Positions 8,684 through 17,454 of a stretch of DNA of 64,000 nt are shown here, one piece after another. Source of the DNA: Desulforamulus aeronauticus DSM 10349 (GTDB taxonomy: Bacteria; Bacillota; Desulfotomaculia; Desulfotomaculales; Desulfotomaculaceae); assembly GCF_900142375.1 (NCBI RefSeq), contig NZ_FRAR01000014.1:62001-126000 (forward strand). The letters are read 5' to 3'. The notes below the pieces were generated by a model. It was given only the letters and a program-made list of their open reading frames with translations, did not search any database and was not told where the DNA came from. The stretch's first letter is position 1. Each line of letters begins with the position of its first letter. A program made the position numbers and the translations under genes.

Positions 8684-8732
8684 CCAAAAATAGAAACCCC
8701 ACAGACCGTTCACATTTCTGGTCTGTGGGGTT
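8684..8732 (-). terminator. spoIVA terminator
   Basis: Perfect 13-bp stem AACCCCACAGACC/GGTCTGTGGGGTT (8695-8707, 8720-8732) just after the spoIVA stop; the minus-strand tail is T-rich. Confidence 0.8.
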
Positions 8733-8738
8733 CTTTCA

Positions 8739-10217
8739 TTATATGATGATACAAATGAGACCGCCGCTGCCTTCATTAACAATTCTCTGTAGTGTTTCCT
8801 GCAGTTTAACCTGGGCATTTTCTGGCATCCGGTGCAGTTTATTTTGAATTCCCTCGCGCACCAGATCGTGCAGCGATTTTCCGAAAATTTCGGATTCCCA
8901 GATCTTTTGCGGATTCTCATCAAAACCGGCCAACATGTACTGTACCAGTTCTTCACATTGTTTTTCGGTCCCAATGATGGGTGTAATTTCAGTGGTAATA
9001 TCAGCTCTAATAACGTGGAGCGAAGGTGCACTGGCCTTTAGTTTCACACCAAAACGGTTTCCCTGACGGATTAATTCCGGTTCTTCCAGATTCATTTCAT
9101 CCAGTCTGGGTGTTACCACACCATAGCCGGTTTCCCGTACTTCTAAAAGAGCTGTGGAAACCTTATCATATTCCCGTTTGGCCACTGCCAGGTCTTTCAT
9201 TAAGCGGAACAAATGATGATCTCCCTCAATCTTAAAGCCAGTTTCCTCGGTCATCACCCGATAGAACAAATCTGCTTTCGCTACCATATCAATGGAGGCT
9301 GAGCCGGTTCCCATGTCCATTTGTTTTAGGTTAACTTGGTGCACAAAATCATAACCATCCAGACTGGTAACAGCACTTTCAATATCTCTCAGGCGGCGCA
9401 CATGGCGCACAGTATCCCGTACGGCATCTTCAAAACTTTGTCTTAGCCAATGCTTACTTTCTAATTCCTCAATCCAAAGCGGCAGACTGATATTTACTTC
9501 GTTAACTGGGAATTCATAAAGAACCTGCTCCAGGATTTTCAAGATATCTTGCTGTTTTAATTCAGCACAGTCAATAGGTAATACCGGCACATCATACTTC
9601 TCTTCCATTTCAGCCGCCAGTTCCATAGTTTCACTGGCTTGGGGTTTCAAAGAGTTCAAAAGAATAATGAATGGCTTGTTAATATCCTTTAATTCTTCCA
9701 CCACTCTCTCTTCTGAATCCACATAATTCTCCCTAGGAATGTCGGTAATACTGCCATCTGTGGAAATAACCACACCAATGGTGGAATGTTCAGAGATTAC
9801 TTTACGGGTACCGATTTCAGCTGCTTCCTGAAAGGGAATAGGTTCTTCGTACCAAGGGGTAGTGACCATACGCGGTCCTTCTTCTTCTTCATAGCCCAGT
9901 GCCCCTAGTACCCGATAACCCACGCAGTCAACTAATCGCATCTTTACTTTCAGGTTTTGATTAACGGCAATTTCAATAGCCTCGTTGGGCACAAATTTGG
10001 GTTCAGTAGTCATAATCGTCCTACCGGCACCACTTTGTGGAAGTTCATCCTTAGCCCGTTCTTTATCGTACACATTCTTGATGTTAGGTATCACTGCCAG
10101 TTCCATAAATCTTTTAATGAAGGTGGACTTACCCGTCCTCACTCCTCCTACCACACCGAGGTAGATGTCTCCCCCGGTCCGCTCCGCTATATCGCGGAAG
10201 ATATCCATCTTTTCCAT
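8739..10217 (-). CDS. spoIVA: Stage IV sporulation protein A, coat-basement ATPase
   Basis: Self-assembling ATPase that forms the base layer of the spore coat on the outer forespore membrane, made in the mother cell. I set the start at the ATG (10217) 11 nt after GGAGGG, giving 492 residues, exactly the usual family length; a TTG 21 nt upstream overlaps the ribosome site. The Walker A motif is GVVGGVRTGKSTF; the N-terminus MEKMDIFRDIAERTGGDIYLG and the C-terminus ending in hydrophobic isoleucines (GSGGLICIII) are typical. It is monocistronic, with a terminator after it and a possible sigma-E promoter before it. Confidence 0.97.
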   Translation of the reverse strand: MEKMDIFRDIAERTGGDIYLGVVGGVRTGKSTFIKRFMELAVIPNIKNVYDKERAKDELPQSGAGRTIMTTEPKFVPNEAIEIAVNQNLKVKMRLVDCVGYRVLGALGYEEEEGPRMVTTPWYEEPIPFQEAAEIGTRKVISEHSTIGVVISTDGSITDIPRENYVDSEERVVEELKDINKPFIILLNSLKPQASETMELAAEMEEKYDVPVLPIDCAELKQQDILKILEQVLYEFPVNEVNISLPLWIEELESKHWLRQSFEDAVRDTVRHVRRLRDIESAVTSLDGYDFVHQVNLKQMDMGTGSASIDMVAKADLFYRVMTEETGFKIEGDHHLFRLMKDLAVAKREYDKVSTALLEVRETGYGVVTPRLDEMNLEEPELIRQGNRFGVKLKASAPSLHVIRADITTEITPIIGTEKQCEELVQYMLAGFDENPQKIWESEIFGKSLHDLVREGIQNKLHRMPENAQVKLQETLQRIVNEGSGGLICIII

Positions 10218-10245
10218 AGCATTTATTCCCTCCTTCAAAAGTTCA

Positions 10246-10274
10246 ATCGTATAGGGATTATTAAATTGAAATAC
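10246..10274 (-). promoter_or_regulatory. Possible sigma-E-type promoter of spoIVA
   Basis: On the minus strand GTATTTC (10274-10268) and CTATACGAT (10254-10246) are separated by 13 bp, resembling sigma-E elements of mother-cell genes. It sits about 30 bp upstream of the spoIVA start. This is a weak consensus match. Confidence 0.3.
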
Positions 10275-10567
10275 TGCATCCCTCCTCCGCGATAATGGAC
10301 CGTAGAGAACGGAAATTTTGATCTTGGTAGGAAGAAGGTAGTCCCTTCATCCTGAATTTTTTTCCAATGACAGATATTAACATTATATATATATGACTAG
10401 AAAATTATTTTATGACGGAAAATTATTACTGATATGTACAAGATGTTTTTTTTTTAATTCTATTGTTAAAAGATATTTATGATTTGTCCATTTATGACTC
10501 TTGGGAACATATAGTAACCTTCTTCCATATATTAACTATTAAATAGGATAAAAGGAGGCACATTACA
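10275..10567. other. AT-rich intergenic region between spoIVA and a small divergent gene
   Basis: No convincing gene. It holds a ten-T tract (10447-10456). Two sigma-E/K-like -10 boxes, CATATAGTA (10508-10516) and CATATATTA (10526-10534), face the small gene at 10568, suggesting mother-cell expression. The promoter suggestion is tentative. Confidence 0.35.
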
Positions 10568-10741
10568 ATGGGTTTCGGAATAGGCCCTCGCATAGGGCAT
10601 CCTAGTAAAAAGCTGACAAAAAAACCAGTCGAAGCTACACCCCCTGTAGAAAAGCCGGTTGCTGTCGAAGAAAAAGTCTACCGTCCCCCGTTTTCTTCTA
10701 TAGCAGATATCATGAAGTTTTTTACCGGAAATAAAAAATAG
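10568..10741 (+). CDS. 57-residue protein of unknown function divergent from spoIVA
   Basis: An ATG at 10568 lies 7 nt after AAAGGAGG. The product starts MGFGIGPRIGHPSKK, has a proline/valine/glutamate-rich linker (about residues 20-40) and ends with a short amphipathic helix SSIADIMKFFTGNKK. No family recognised. The spoIVA neighbourhood and sigma-E/K-like -10 boxes upstream suggest a sporulation-phase product, which is inference. Confidence 0.6.
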   Translation: MGFGIGPRIGHPSKKLTKKPVEATPPVEKPVAVEEKVYRPPFSSIADIMKFFTGNKK

Positions 10742-11100
10742 TACTACAGAGCAGCTTTAGTTTTTCTATCCTGATAATAACTGTTAGGTTAGTATGGGTA
10801 TGTCCTGTTTGATTCGGCTGGCACGCACGTCTGTGCACGTCAGTCCCATTTCGTCTTCCATTCGCCAAGTATCATTACCGACGCTACACAAATCGTTCGC
10901 GACATTATCAATGAAAGAGCATGCCGGATAAATTCCCAGGCATGCTCTTTTGCCTTTGGTTGTTAAAAAATGATCCTTATGGGTCATTTTTTATTAGGAA
11001 AAATCACCGTAACTACCTTTAAAATTGGTTTGTATACCATGATCTTCTTCGGGTTTATTTTATAAAAAAGCTAACAATAAGGACGAGGAGGTGTTTATTT
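10742..11100. other. Gap with two hairpins between small genes
   Basis: No gene is supported. Hairpin 1, AAAGAGCATGCC/GGCATGCTCTTT (10914-10925, 10939-10950) plus T's, is a plausible terminator on either strand. Hairpin 2 (10965-10994, AAAAAATGA/TCATTTTTT) follows. The 170 bp before hairpin 1 contain a compact, higher-GC stretch (10800-10910) with no ribosome site or recognisable reading frame. Confidence 0.4.
10914..10951. terminator. Terminator-like hairpin
   Basis: Perfect 12-bp stem AAAGAGCATGCC/GGCATGCTCTTT with a 13-nt loop and a short T-run; it may end the 10568 transcript. Confidence 0.55.
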
Positions 11101-11247
11101 ATGTTTCATCATGACCATCATCGACATCATGGCGCTGGATTTTTGCTTTTAACCTTAGCCTCAATAGCTATGACAATCCCGTTTTTGAGTTACATGAAAA
11201 AAATGGTAAACTCGTTAGAAAAAATTGCAGAGAAAAGATATTCCTAA
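11101..11247 (+). CDS. 48-residue histidine-rich single-pass membrane protein
   Basis: An ATG at 11101 follows GAGGAGG. The protein has a striking N-terminus, MFHHDHHRHHGAG, with six histidines in the first ten residues. A hydrophobic helix of about 17 residues follows (FLLLTLASIAMTIPFL), then a basic tail (KKMVNSLEKIAEKRYS). The histidine cluster could bind metal; the topology suggests a small membrane-anchored protein. A good terminator follows directly. No family name is assigned. Confidence 0.7.
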   Translation: MFHHDHHRHHGAGFLLLTLASIAMTIPFLSYMKKMVNSLEKIAEKRYS

Positions 11248-11252
11248 TTTCT

Positions 11253-11277
11253 TACCGCCCATGGGCGGTATTTTTTT
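11253..11277 (+). terminator. Terminator of the His-rich small gene
   Basis: TACCGCCCATGGGCGGTA followed by TTTTTTT. Confidence 0.85.
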
Positions 11278-11374
11278 AAGGAATCTGCTGCACATAGGAA
11301 AGTATACTTTCTAACACATTTAAAAAGTGCAGGTATAATAACCTGCACCAATGAATTTTCGAACGATTTATAGG

Positions 11375-11623
11375 CTATGACATTTTGGTAATACGGTCGG
11401 CACTAACTTTCTGGGAACCTTTAGAAACATAAGATTTACAGCAAGTTTCCATACAGGTCCCTGCCGACTCTGAAGTCAACTGGGTAGCCGTTGTAGCATC
11501 TATTTGGTCAGGTTGAGATGCACCAAATTTATCTGTAGCTACCAATATCTCATTGGCTTCACACTTATTCCCTTGGCTCCAGTAATGGCAGTTACTAACA
11601 ATGCAATGAATATGCTGATTCAA
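11375..11623 (-). CDS. DUF1540-domain protein
   Basis: 82 residues. TTG start at 11623 with GGAGG 7 nt upstream. The N-terminus CIVSNCHYWSQGNKCEANEI follows the DUF1540 pattern (C-x4-C...C-x-A-x-x-I), and a second cysteine group (CMETCCKSY, about residues 57-65) lies toward the C-terminus. Function unknown; the cysteines may bind metal. Spore-formers carry several copies, often sporulation-associated. It stands alone between the His-rich gene and the exporter operon. Confidence 0.85.
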   Translation of the reverse strand: MNQHIHCIVSNCHYWSQGNKCEANEILVATDKFGASQPDQIDATTATQLTSESAGTCMETCCKSYVSKGSQKVSADRITKMS

Positions 11624-11826
11624 GATGGTACCTCCTTTTTCATTAATACGTTTTTACTATGTTGAACGAAACCTTCATTAATTATGTATACCTTAATAAA
11701 GAATCCCTGTTTTTAGATAAACCAGTAACAATTTTATAATTTTTTATAAAAAAACGGTTTTATGTGTAATAATTAGTCAATTAGTAACGTCATAGATGGT
11801 AACAATACTTTTTGGAGGTACGATCA

Positions 11827-13116
11827 TTGGAAGCTGTCAATTCAGGTGAGCTCAGTAGATTGCAAAAAATGAAATTACGTATTAAGGGATGTCCCCGTTG
11901 GCTCAAATGGTTGCTAGGAATAATTTTGCTTTCTGGCATACTCATGTTGGCATTGAATGGCCGTAGTAATAACGGCTTACTGGTACAAACAGCCAAGCTA
12001 GAAATGAAAAGTATTGAACAGAGTGTAGTAGCAGCAGGCAAACTGGAGTCCGCGGACAAACAGGAGTTTTTTACGCCCGTGGACAGTACGTTAATGGAAC
12101 TTTCTGTTAAAGTTGGCGACAAAGTTAAAAAAGGAGATGTTTTAGGGAGACTTGATACCCAAGAGCTCGGGCGGCTTTACCAACAGTCCTTAGCTAAACT
12201 GGCAGGGTTGGAAGCGCAACTTGCCAAAGCTACCGCTAGCAGTGACCAATTAAACCTAGCCTATTATAAAGTGGCCTATGATAAAGCTAAAAATGACCTA
12301 GACCGCATCACCCATTTACATAATGAAGGGGCAGTGGCTATAACCGAACTGGAACAAGTCAAAGTGGCCTTTGCCAAGGCTGAGACAGATTATCAAGAAA
12401 CCTCCATGAGGGTCCAGCAAGGAGCCACTGCCAAGGAAATCTCTTCACTGCAAGCGCAGGTATCATTAGGCCAGCAAGAAGTTGCCCAGGCCAAGGAACG
12501 ATTAGATTTAGCTAACTTTATCGCTCAAGAGGACGGCGTAGTGCTTTTTGTCGGAAAAGAAAAGGGCAACCGTGTTCTCGAAGGCACTCGTTTATTAGAG
12601 ATTGGCAGTGATAGTAACCTAGAAGTTACTGCTAATGTCAATGAAATTGATGCCGGTACTCTCAAAGTGGGACAACCTGCGACCATCACTTGTAACTCTC
12701 TGCCAGAAAAGGAATTTACGGGCGAGGTTACGCGAGTAGCCAGTGTGGCGATACAGGAGAGTAATGCCAATGGCAGCGGCAATACCACTGTGCCTGTAAC
12801 CGTACAATTAAAAGGGGATGCCGCCGGTCTTAAACCGGGATATACCGTAGATGTTAGTATTGTCACAATGGAAGCAAAGAAACTTCTGGCTTTACCCTTT
12901 GAGGCATTGATTAGCCAAAACGGAGAAAAATATGTCTTTGTGGTCAAAAACGGCATTGTCAAAAAGCAAAGAGTTAAAACAGAAAAAGGCAATGAACTAT
13001 TCGACGTCGTTATCAGCGGCCTCAAAGAGGGCGAAGAAATTATTCTCAGCCCTGCTCCGTCATTAAAGGATGGTCAAAGAGTTACGACAGGAGTAAAAAA
13101 TGATAAAGGTAAGTAA
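11827..13116 (+). CDS. MacA/HlyD-type efflux adaptor protein
   Basis: 429 residues from a TTG at 11827, 8 nt after GGAGG. One N-terminal membrane anchor (WLLGIILLSGILMLAL, about residues 27-45), then a barrel-sandwich/lipoyl segment, a long coiled-coil hairpin (about residues 115-235, LEAQLAKATASSDQL to EVAQAKERLDLANF), and the second lipoyl half (GVVLFVGKEKGNRVLEG). A beta-barrel and membrane-proximal region follow. It overlaps the ABC ATPase by 17 bp. In a Gram-positive envelope it would link the MacB-like transporter to exported substrate; substrate unknown. Confidence 0.9.
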   Translation: MEAVNSGELSRLQKMKLRIKGCPRWLKWLLGIILLSGILMLALNGRSNNGLLVQTAKLEMKSIEQSVVAAGKLESADKQEFFTPVDSTLMELSVKVGDKVKKGDVLGRLDTQELGRLYQQSLAKLAGLEAQLAKATASSDQLNLAYYKVAYDKAKNDLDRITHLHNEGAVAITELEQVKVAFAKAETDYQETSMRVQQGATAKEISSLQAQVSLGQQEVAQAKERLDLANFIAQEDGVVLFVGKEKGNRVLEGTRLLEIGSDSNLEVTANVNEIDAGTLKVGQPATITCNSLPEKEFTGEVTRVASVAIQESNANGSGNTTVPVTVQLKGDAAGLKPGYTVDVSIVTMEAKKLLALPFEALISQNGEKYVFVVKNGIVKKQRVKTEKGNELFDVVISGLKEGEEIILSPAPSLKDGQRVTTGVKNDKGK

Positions 13117-13819
13117 TTTAAGAAAAGTCTACAGCACCGGCTCTGTTGCGGTGGAAGCCCTTAAAGGTGTGACCTTAACCATGCATAAGGGTGAATTTGT
13201 GGCGGTCATGGGACCATCCGGCTCGGGTAAATCAACCTTTATGAACCTGTTAGGATTATTGGATACTCCTACCTCAGGAAATTACTGGTTGGAAGAGCGC
13301 GAAGTCTCCTCCTTAAATAAAAATGAATTAGCCAGTCTGCGCAATCAAAAATTGGGCTTTGTCTTTCAAGCCTTCAATTTGATACCAGCCCTGACAGCCT
13401 TGAAAAATGTAGAACTACCCATGCTCTATGCTGGTGTAAAGCCCCAAGAACGGCGTCAAAGGGCCCTGCTGGCCCTAGAAAAAGTTGGTCTAGGGGAACG
13501 TCTCCAACACCGGCCTAATGAACTATCCGGGGGACAAAACCAGCGGGTGGCCATTGCTCGGGCCATTGTCAATCGCCCTTCGGTGATTATGGCGGATGAA
13601 CCAACCGGTGCCCTTGATACCAAGACCGGTGAGGAGATTATGGAGATTTTCGAGGAACTTCATAGAGAAGGAACAACCATTGTGCTGGTTACCCACGAGC
13701 CGGACATCGCAAAGCATGCTAAACGAATACTACGGTTTAAAGATGGGCTTTTAATCCGTGATGAAGAGGTAACAAACCGCACGATTTCCTCTGAAGAAGA
13801 GGTGAACCATGAACTTTAA
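13100..13819 (+). CDS. MacB/LolD-type ABC transporter ATPase
   Basis: 239 residues. Walker [16 protein letters not shown], signature [14 protein letters not shown], Walker [13 protein letters not shown] and the H-loop VLVTHEPD are all intact. The signature contains Asn where Gln is usual (GGQNQR). It overlaps both its upstream adaptor and downstream permease, so the three proteins are coupled. Drives export of an unknown substrate, possibly a peptide or drug. Confidence 0.95.
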   Translation: MIKVSNLRKVYSTGSVAVEALKGVTLTMHKGEFVAVMGPSGSGKSTFMNLLGLLDTPTSGNYWLEEREVSSLNKNELASLRNQKLGFVFQAFNLIPALTALKNVELPMLYAGVKPQERRQRALLALEKVGLGERLQHRPNELSGGQNQRVAIARAIVNRPSVIMADEPTGALDTKTGEEIMEIFEELHREGTTIVLVTHEPDIAKHAKRILRFKDGLLIRDEEVTNRTISSEEEVNHEL

Positions 13820-14996
13820 GGAATTTATTTTTGTTGGCCTGGAGGGGCTTCGTAATAACAAACTACGGGCCTTTTTAACCACTCTGGGCATTGTGGTTGG
13901 CATCGCTGCCGTAATTTCAGTAATTGCCATTGGTGAGGCCGGTAAAGCCATGATTATGAGTGAGATGGAGAGCTTTGGTACCAATCTCTTTCAGGTATAC
14001 CCTAACTACAGAGAAGGGGAGCCTTATAGACCCGTTAATTTTACCAAACAAGATGTAGCAGTGATAAAAAAAATCGCACCGGAAGTTAAGTACTTGGCAC
14101 CGATGAAGTATGACCAGGGTGAGGTAAGGAGTACAATCGGTAAAAAGAACACCCGCATCATCGGTACCACTGCAGATTACAAACACATCCGCAACGTCGA
14201 GATTTTATATGGCAGATTCTTTAGCGAAGAGGATGATGCCGTAGGTAAAAAAGTGGTCGTTTTAGACGAAATGCTCGCCAATGATCTCTTTAATGTGGAA
14301 AACCCTGTGGGAGAGCGAGTGATCCTGCAAGGGAGTGCCGCAGTGGTAATCGGTGTCATCAAAAAAACCGAGTCGGCGATTCCTGGTATGACCCCGGATA
14401 ACTATGCCTACCTGCCCATATCTTCAATGCCCGGAGGTTCCCGCTGGGAAAATGTTGGCTCACTTTTTGGCAGTGCAGCCAGCAAGGAAGAGGTCTATCA
14501 AGCCATGGAACGGGTTAAAGTAATTCTTGAGCGACGGCACAATGCAGTCGATCATTATGCTGTGTATAGCATGGAACAGGAGATGCAAACGGTTAGTAAG
14601 GTTACCGGGATTATTGGCTTAATCATCAGTTGCATTGCAGGCATTTCACTACTGGTGGGCGGCATCGGTGTCATGAACATCATGCTGGTTTCTGTCACCG
14701 AAAGAACACGGGAAATTGGTATACGCATGGCTTTAGGTGCCCAAAGAAAGGATATCCTAATTCAATTTCTGATTGAAGCCATTGTATTATGCGCCGTTGG
14801 TGGCCTAATTGGTATTCTGTTAGGTTACGGTGGGGCCTTGATTGTCGCCTTGGTACTAAAGCTGCCACCGCTAGTTTCCTGGTGGGTAGTGCTGTTAGCA
14901 TTCCTTTTCTCGGCTTTTATCGGCGTGTTTTTTGGCCTGTATCCCGCCAACAAAGCGTCTAAATTGGACCCCATTGTGGCATTACGACGGGAGTAG
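13809..14996 (+). CDS. MacB-type ABC transporter permease
   Basis: 395 residues with the MacB/FtsX layout. One N-terminal membrane helix (residues about 20-42, AFLTTLGIVVGIAAVISVIA), a large extracellular domain (about 50-265) and three C-terminal helices containing GGIGVMNIMLVSVTERTREIGIRMALGA, given here in summary, near residues 295-320. Last gene of the exporter operon, followed by a strong terminator. Confidence 0.93.
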   Translation: MNFKEFIFVGLEGLRNNKLRAFLTTLGIVVGIAAVISVIAIGEAGKAMIMSEMESFGTNLFQVYPNYREGEPYRPVNFTKQDVAVIKKIAPEVKYLAPMKYDQGEVRSTIGKKNTRIIGTTADYKHIRNVEILYGRFFSEEDDAVGKKVVVLDEMLANDLFNVENPVGERVILQGSAAVVIGVIKKTESAIPGMTPDNYAYLPISSMPGGSRWENVGSLFGSAASKEEVYQAMERVKVILERRHNAVDHYAVYSMEQEMQTVSKVTGIIGLIISCIAGISLLVGGIGVMNIMLVSVTERTREIGIRMALGAQRKDILIQFLIEAIVLCAVGGLIGILLGYGGALIVALVLKLPPLVSWWVVLLAFLFSAFIGVFFGLYPANKASKLDPIVALRRE

Positions 14997-15051
14997 CAGA
15001 CAATCCCAGGTAAAAAATCATGACCCTACCCAAGGGCAAACTGAATAGGGG

Positions 15052-15092
15052 AAAATTGGGGGCAGTGTCAAATGGCACTGCCCCCAATTTTT
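15052..15092 (+). terminator. Terminator of the exporter operon
   Basis: AAAATTGGGGGCAGTG/CACTGCCCCCAATTTTT, a 16-bp stem with T-run. Confidence 0.85.
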
Positions 15093-15246
15093 GGTGCTAA
15101 CTGGTTCCCCAGCTTTAACTTCAATAACACTGTGGCAACAGCATAGAGCTGAATTCAATGTGATGTAAACCACGCTTGTTGTTGAGAAAACCAACAAACA
15201 CGACACAGAGAGACTCCAATGAGCGCTGACTTTTAGAACAACGACC

Positions 15247-17454
15247 TTATTGGCGTGTGTTCATCGTGAACGATTGCGCGTTGATCTCCAATCCCTTAAG
15301 CACTTCAATCGTACCGGGCACATCCAATTCATTGTATAAAAATGCTTTGCGAAGCAGAGCGTCCGGAACCATCATATCGTATTTATCAATTTTAGGAAAT
15401 TGTCCGTTAGGAAGAACGAAATCCGGATTCTCTATATCAATCTCAAGCCTCTTTACTTTCTCAACAAACTGCTGTGCAGGCAGGTCGCTTGTAACTTGAA
15501 GATAATGCCTTCCTCCTGAAATAGAGTAGATTTGAAGTATGTCCTTCAATCCACAGGCAAGCAAGCTCTTGATAGTCTGCATTTCTTTTGTTCCCACCCA
15601 GGGGCAAAGGAAAAAGGAGCGCTCCGCATATGGTATAACACTGTTTTGCAGCAGGCTGGTTTCCTTTACAAAACAGCGAGCTTGTTCCAACAATTCTACA
15701 GCTTTTGGACGCAGATAGGCATACAAGGCCTCCTCTTGCAGAATCTGACGCATACGCAGTACAATTTTTGTGTGAATATTTCCTCCAGAACCGCTCCAGC
15801 TTGGAATTCTGTTGTTTTTTACCGGATGGACGTAAATAATCTTTCGATCTTCGTCTACGGACTGTACTTGCCAGGTCCGTCCGGCTAAAACAAACACCTC
15901 GTCCACCGCCGGACAATTGTCGAGAGTGCCAATTTCTCCCTCCTTGCTGTGGACATGATATACTTGTTCATCCTGAAACACCGCATAGTAGGAATAATGA
16001 TTGGTCAGACGCTCTCCCTTCAGGCCAACAATTATGCCACCAGACTCCATGCGCTGTAAGTAGTCATTTTCAAGCAAATAATGCAGCAGTTGGCGATATT
16101 CGTCCTGACTGATGGAATTTCGAAAAGCAGGCAGCAATAGCACATTTTTTGCTAACTTTTTGGGAGAAAGCTCTCCATAGGTCATCAGTGTACTAAGTGT
16201 CTGATGTGCCAGTAAGCTGAAGGGTTTTGGTTTGAGATTAAACGGCTCTACCCACCGTTCTTCCAGATAAAGCTGGATGACGGCAATCGCACGAAGCAAT
16301 CCCCACGGCAAACTGTCAAATGGATTGCGATTGGAGTCATCGTGAAGATCTACGAACAGCATCTGTGATTTCCCAGTTCGTCTGCCAGAACGCCCTAAGC
16401 GTTGCACAAAGCTTGCGCATGAATAAGGTGCACCTACCTGAATAGTGGAGTCCAAGTCACCAATATCAATACCGAGTTCCAAGGTAAGCGTTGCCGCCGC
16501 AACCGTAGGGCCGGTTTTGTTCCGCAATGCAGCTTCTGCCTCATGGCGAAGCGAGGCGGATACGCTCCCATGGTGGACATAAAACACATCCTGATCCCGC
16601 TTTTTCTGTGCAAGCTCCTTCATGTCTGCGATGACTTTTTCTGCTCCGCCTCTGCTGTTGGTAAAAATCAGACACTTTTTGTCGTGGCAATTCTCATAAA
16701 GGAAATCATTGTATTGACGCATAACAGCTTCAGCCTGCGCGGAGTCACCCGGCAGCACAAAACTCTCCGCGCACAGCGAAATGGTTCTTTTGTGCGTCTG
16801 CACTCCAACCGCTACTGTTTTTCGATCGCTTCCGGCTGCTAAAAAGTCCATGGCAGGCTGATAATCGTTTAAAGTCGCAGATAGTCCCATACGCCTTGGA
16901 GAACAGCCAGCAATCTTCTCTAACCTAGACAGCAGACAGATGACCTGCAAACCACGGTCAATTCCCATCAGCGCATGAATTTCGTCAATGATAACAAACC
17001 GTAAATCAGAAAACAGACGCACAGCATCTCCCGGACGCTGCATCAGTAGCGCCTCCAGAGATTCCGGTGTAATTTGTAAAACCCCTTGGGCTTCTTTCAG
17101 AGCATGTTTTTTGACCGATTGCGATACATCTCCATGCCATGGCCAAACAGGGATATAGCTTTCCTCCAACAGACCGCTCAGCCGTTCAAACTGATCGTTG
17201 ATCAGGGCTTTGAGCGGCCCGATATACATCACACCCATGGAATCGGATGGCTTTTGATAAAGAGTTGTCAGAATAGGAAAAAATGCGGCTTCAGTCTTGC
17301 CGGAGGCCGTACCGGATGCAATAATCACATGATGGTCGGTATCTAAAATAGCCTCACATGACTCAACCTGAACCTCATGCAAATACGTCCACTGTTTCCG
17401 GTAAATATATTCCCTAATAAATGGCGCATAGCGCTCAAAGGCGGTCTGGCTCAT
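15247..17454 (-). CDS. Lhr-like superfamily II DEIH-box helicase
   Basis: 735 residues. RecA1 has the Walker A ASGTASGKTEAAFFP, GPLKALINDQ (Ia), ITPESLEALL and VIIDEIHAL (DEIH). RecA2 has LIFTNSRGGAEKVI, TLTLELGIDIG and the arginine-finger motif QRLGRSGRRTGK; GLSATL is motif III. A long C-terminal region (about residues 400-735) has no motif I can name, similar to Lhr/YprA-type and BREX-associated BrxHI helicases. Start ATG overlaps the ATPase stop as ATGA. It is the last gene of a three-gene block (TerB-domain protein, ATPase, helicase), inferred to act on DNA or RNA during phage defence or stress. Confidence 0.88.
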   Translation of the reverse strand: MSQTAFERYAPFIREYIYRKQWTYLHEVQVESCEAILDTDHHVIIASGTASGKTEAAFFPILTTLYQKPSDSMGVMYIGPLKALINDQFERLSGLLEESYIPVWPWHGDVSQSVKKHALKEAQGVLQITPESLEALLMQRPGDAVRLFSDLRFVIIDEIHALMGIDRGLQVICLLSRLEKIAGCSPRRMGLSATLNDYQPAMDFLAAGSDRKTVAVGVQTHKRTISLCAESFVLPGDSAQAEAVMRQYNDFLYENCHDKKCLIFTNSRGGAEKVIADMKELAQKKRDQDVFYVHHGSVSASLRHEAEAALRNKTGPTVAAATLTLELGIDIGDLDSTIQVGAPYSCASFVQRLGRSGRRTGKSQMLFVDLHDDSNRNPFDSLPWGLLRAIAVIQLYLEERWVEPFNLKPKPFSLLAHQTLSTLMTYGELSPKKLAKNVLLLPAFRNSISQDEYRQLLHYLLENDYLQRMESGGIIVGLKGERLTNHYSYYAVFQDEQVYHVHSKEGEIGTLDNCPAVDEVFVLAGRTWQVQSVDEDRKIIYVHPVKNNRIPSWSGSGGNIHTKIVLRMRQILQEEALYAYLRPKAVELLEQARCFVKETSLLQNSVIPYAERSFFLCPWVGTKEMQTIKSLLACGLKDILQIYSISGGRHYLQVTSDLPAQQFVEKVKRLEIDIENPDFVLPNGQFPKIDKYDMMVPDALLRKAFLYNELDVPGTIEVLKGLEINAQSFTMNTRQ

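Noticed and set aside
10784-10987. 67-codon open frame in the gap before the His-rich gene
   Set aside because: No ribosome site, and it reads through two hairpins; more likely non-coding.
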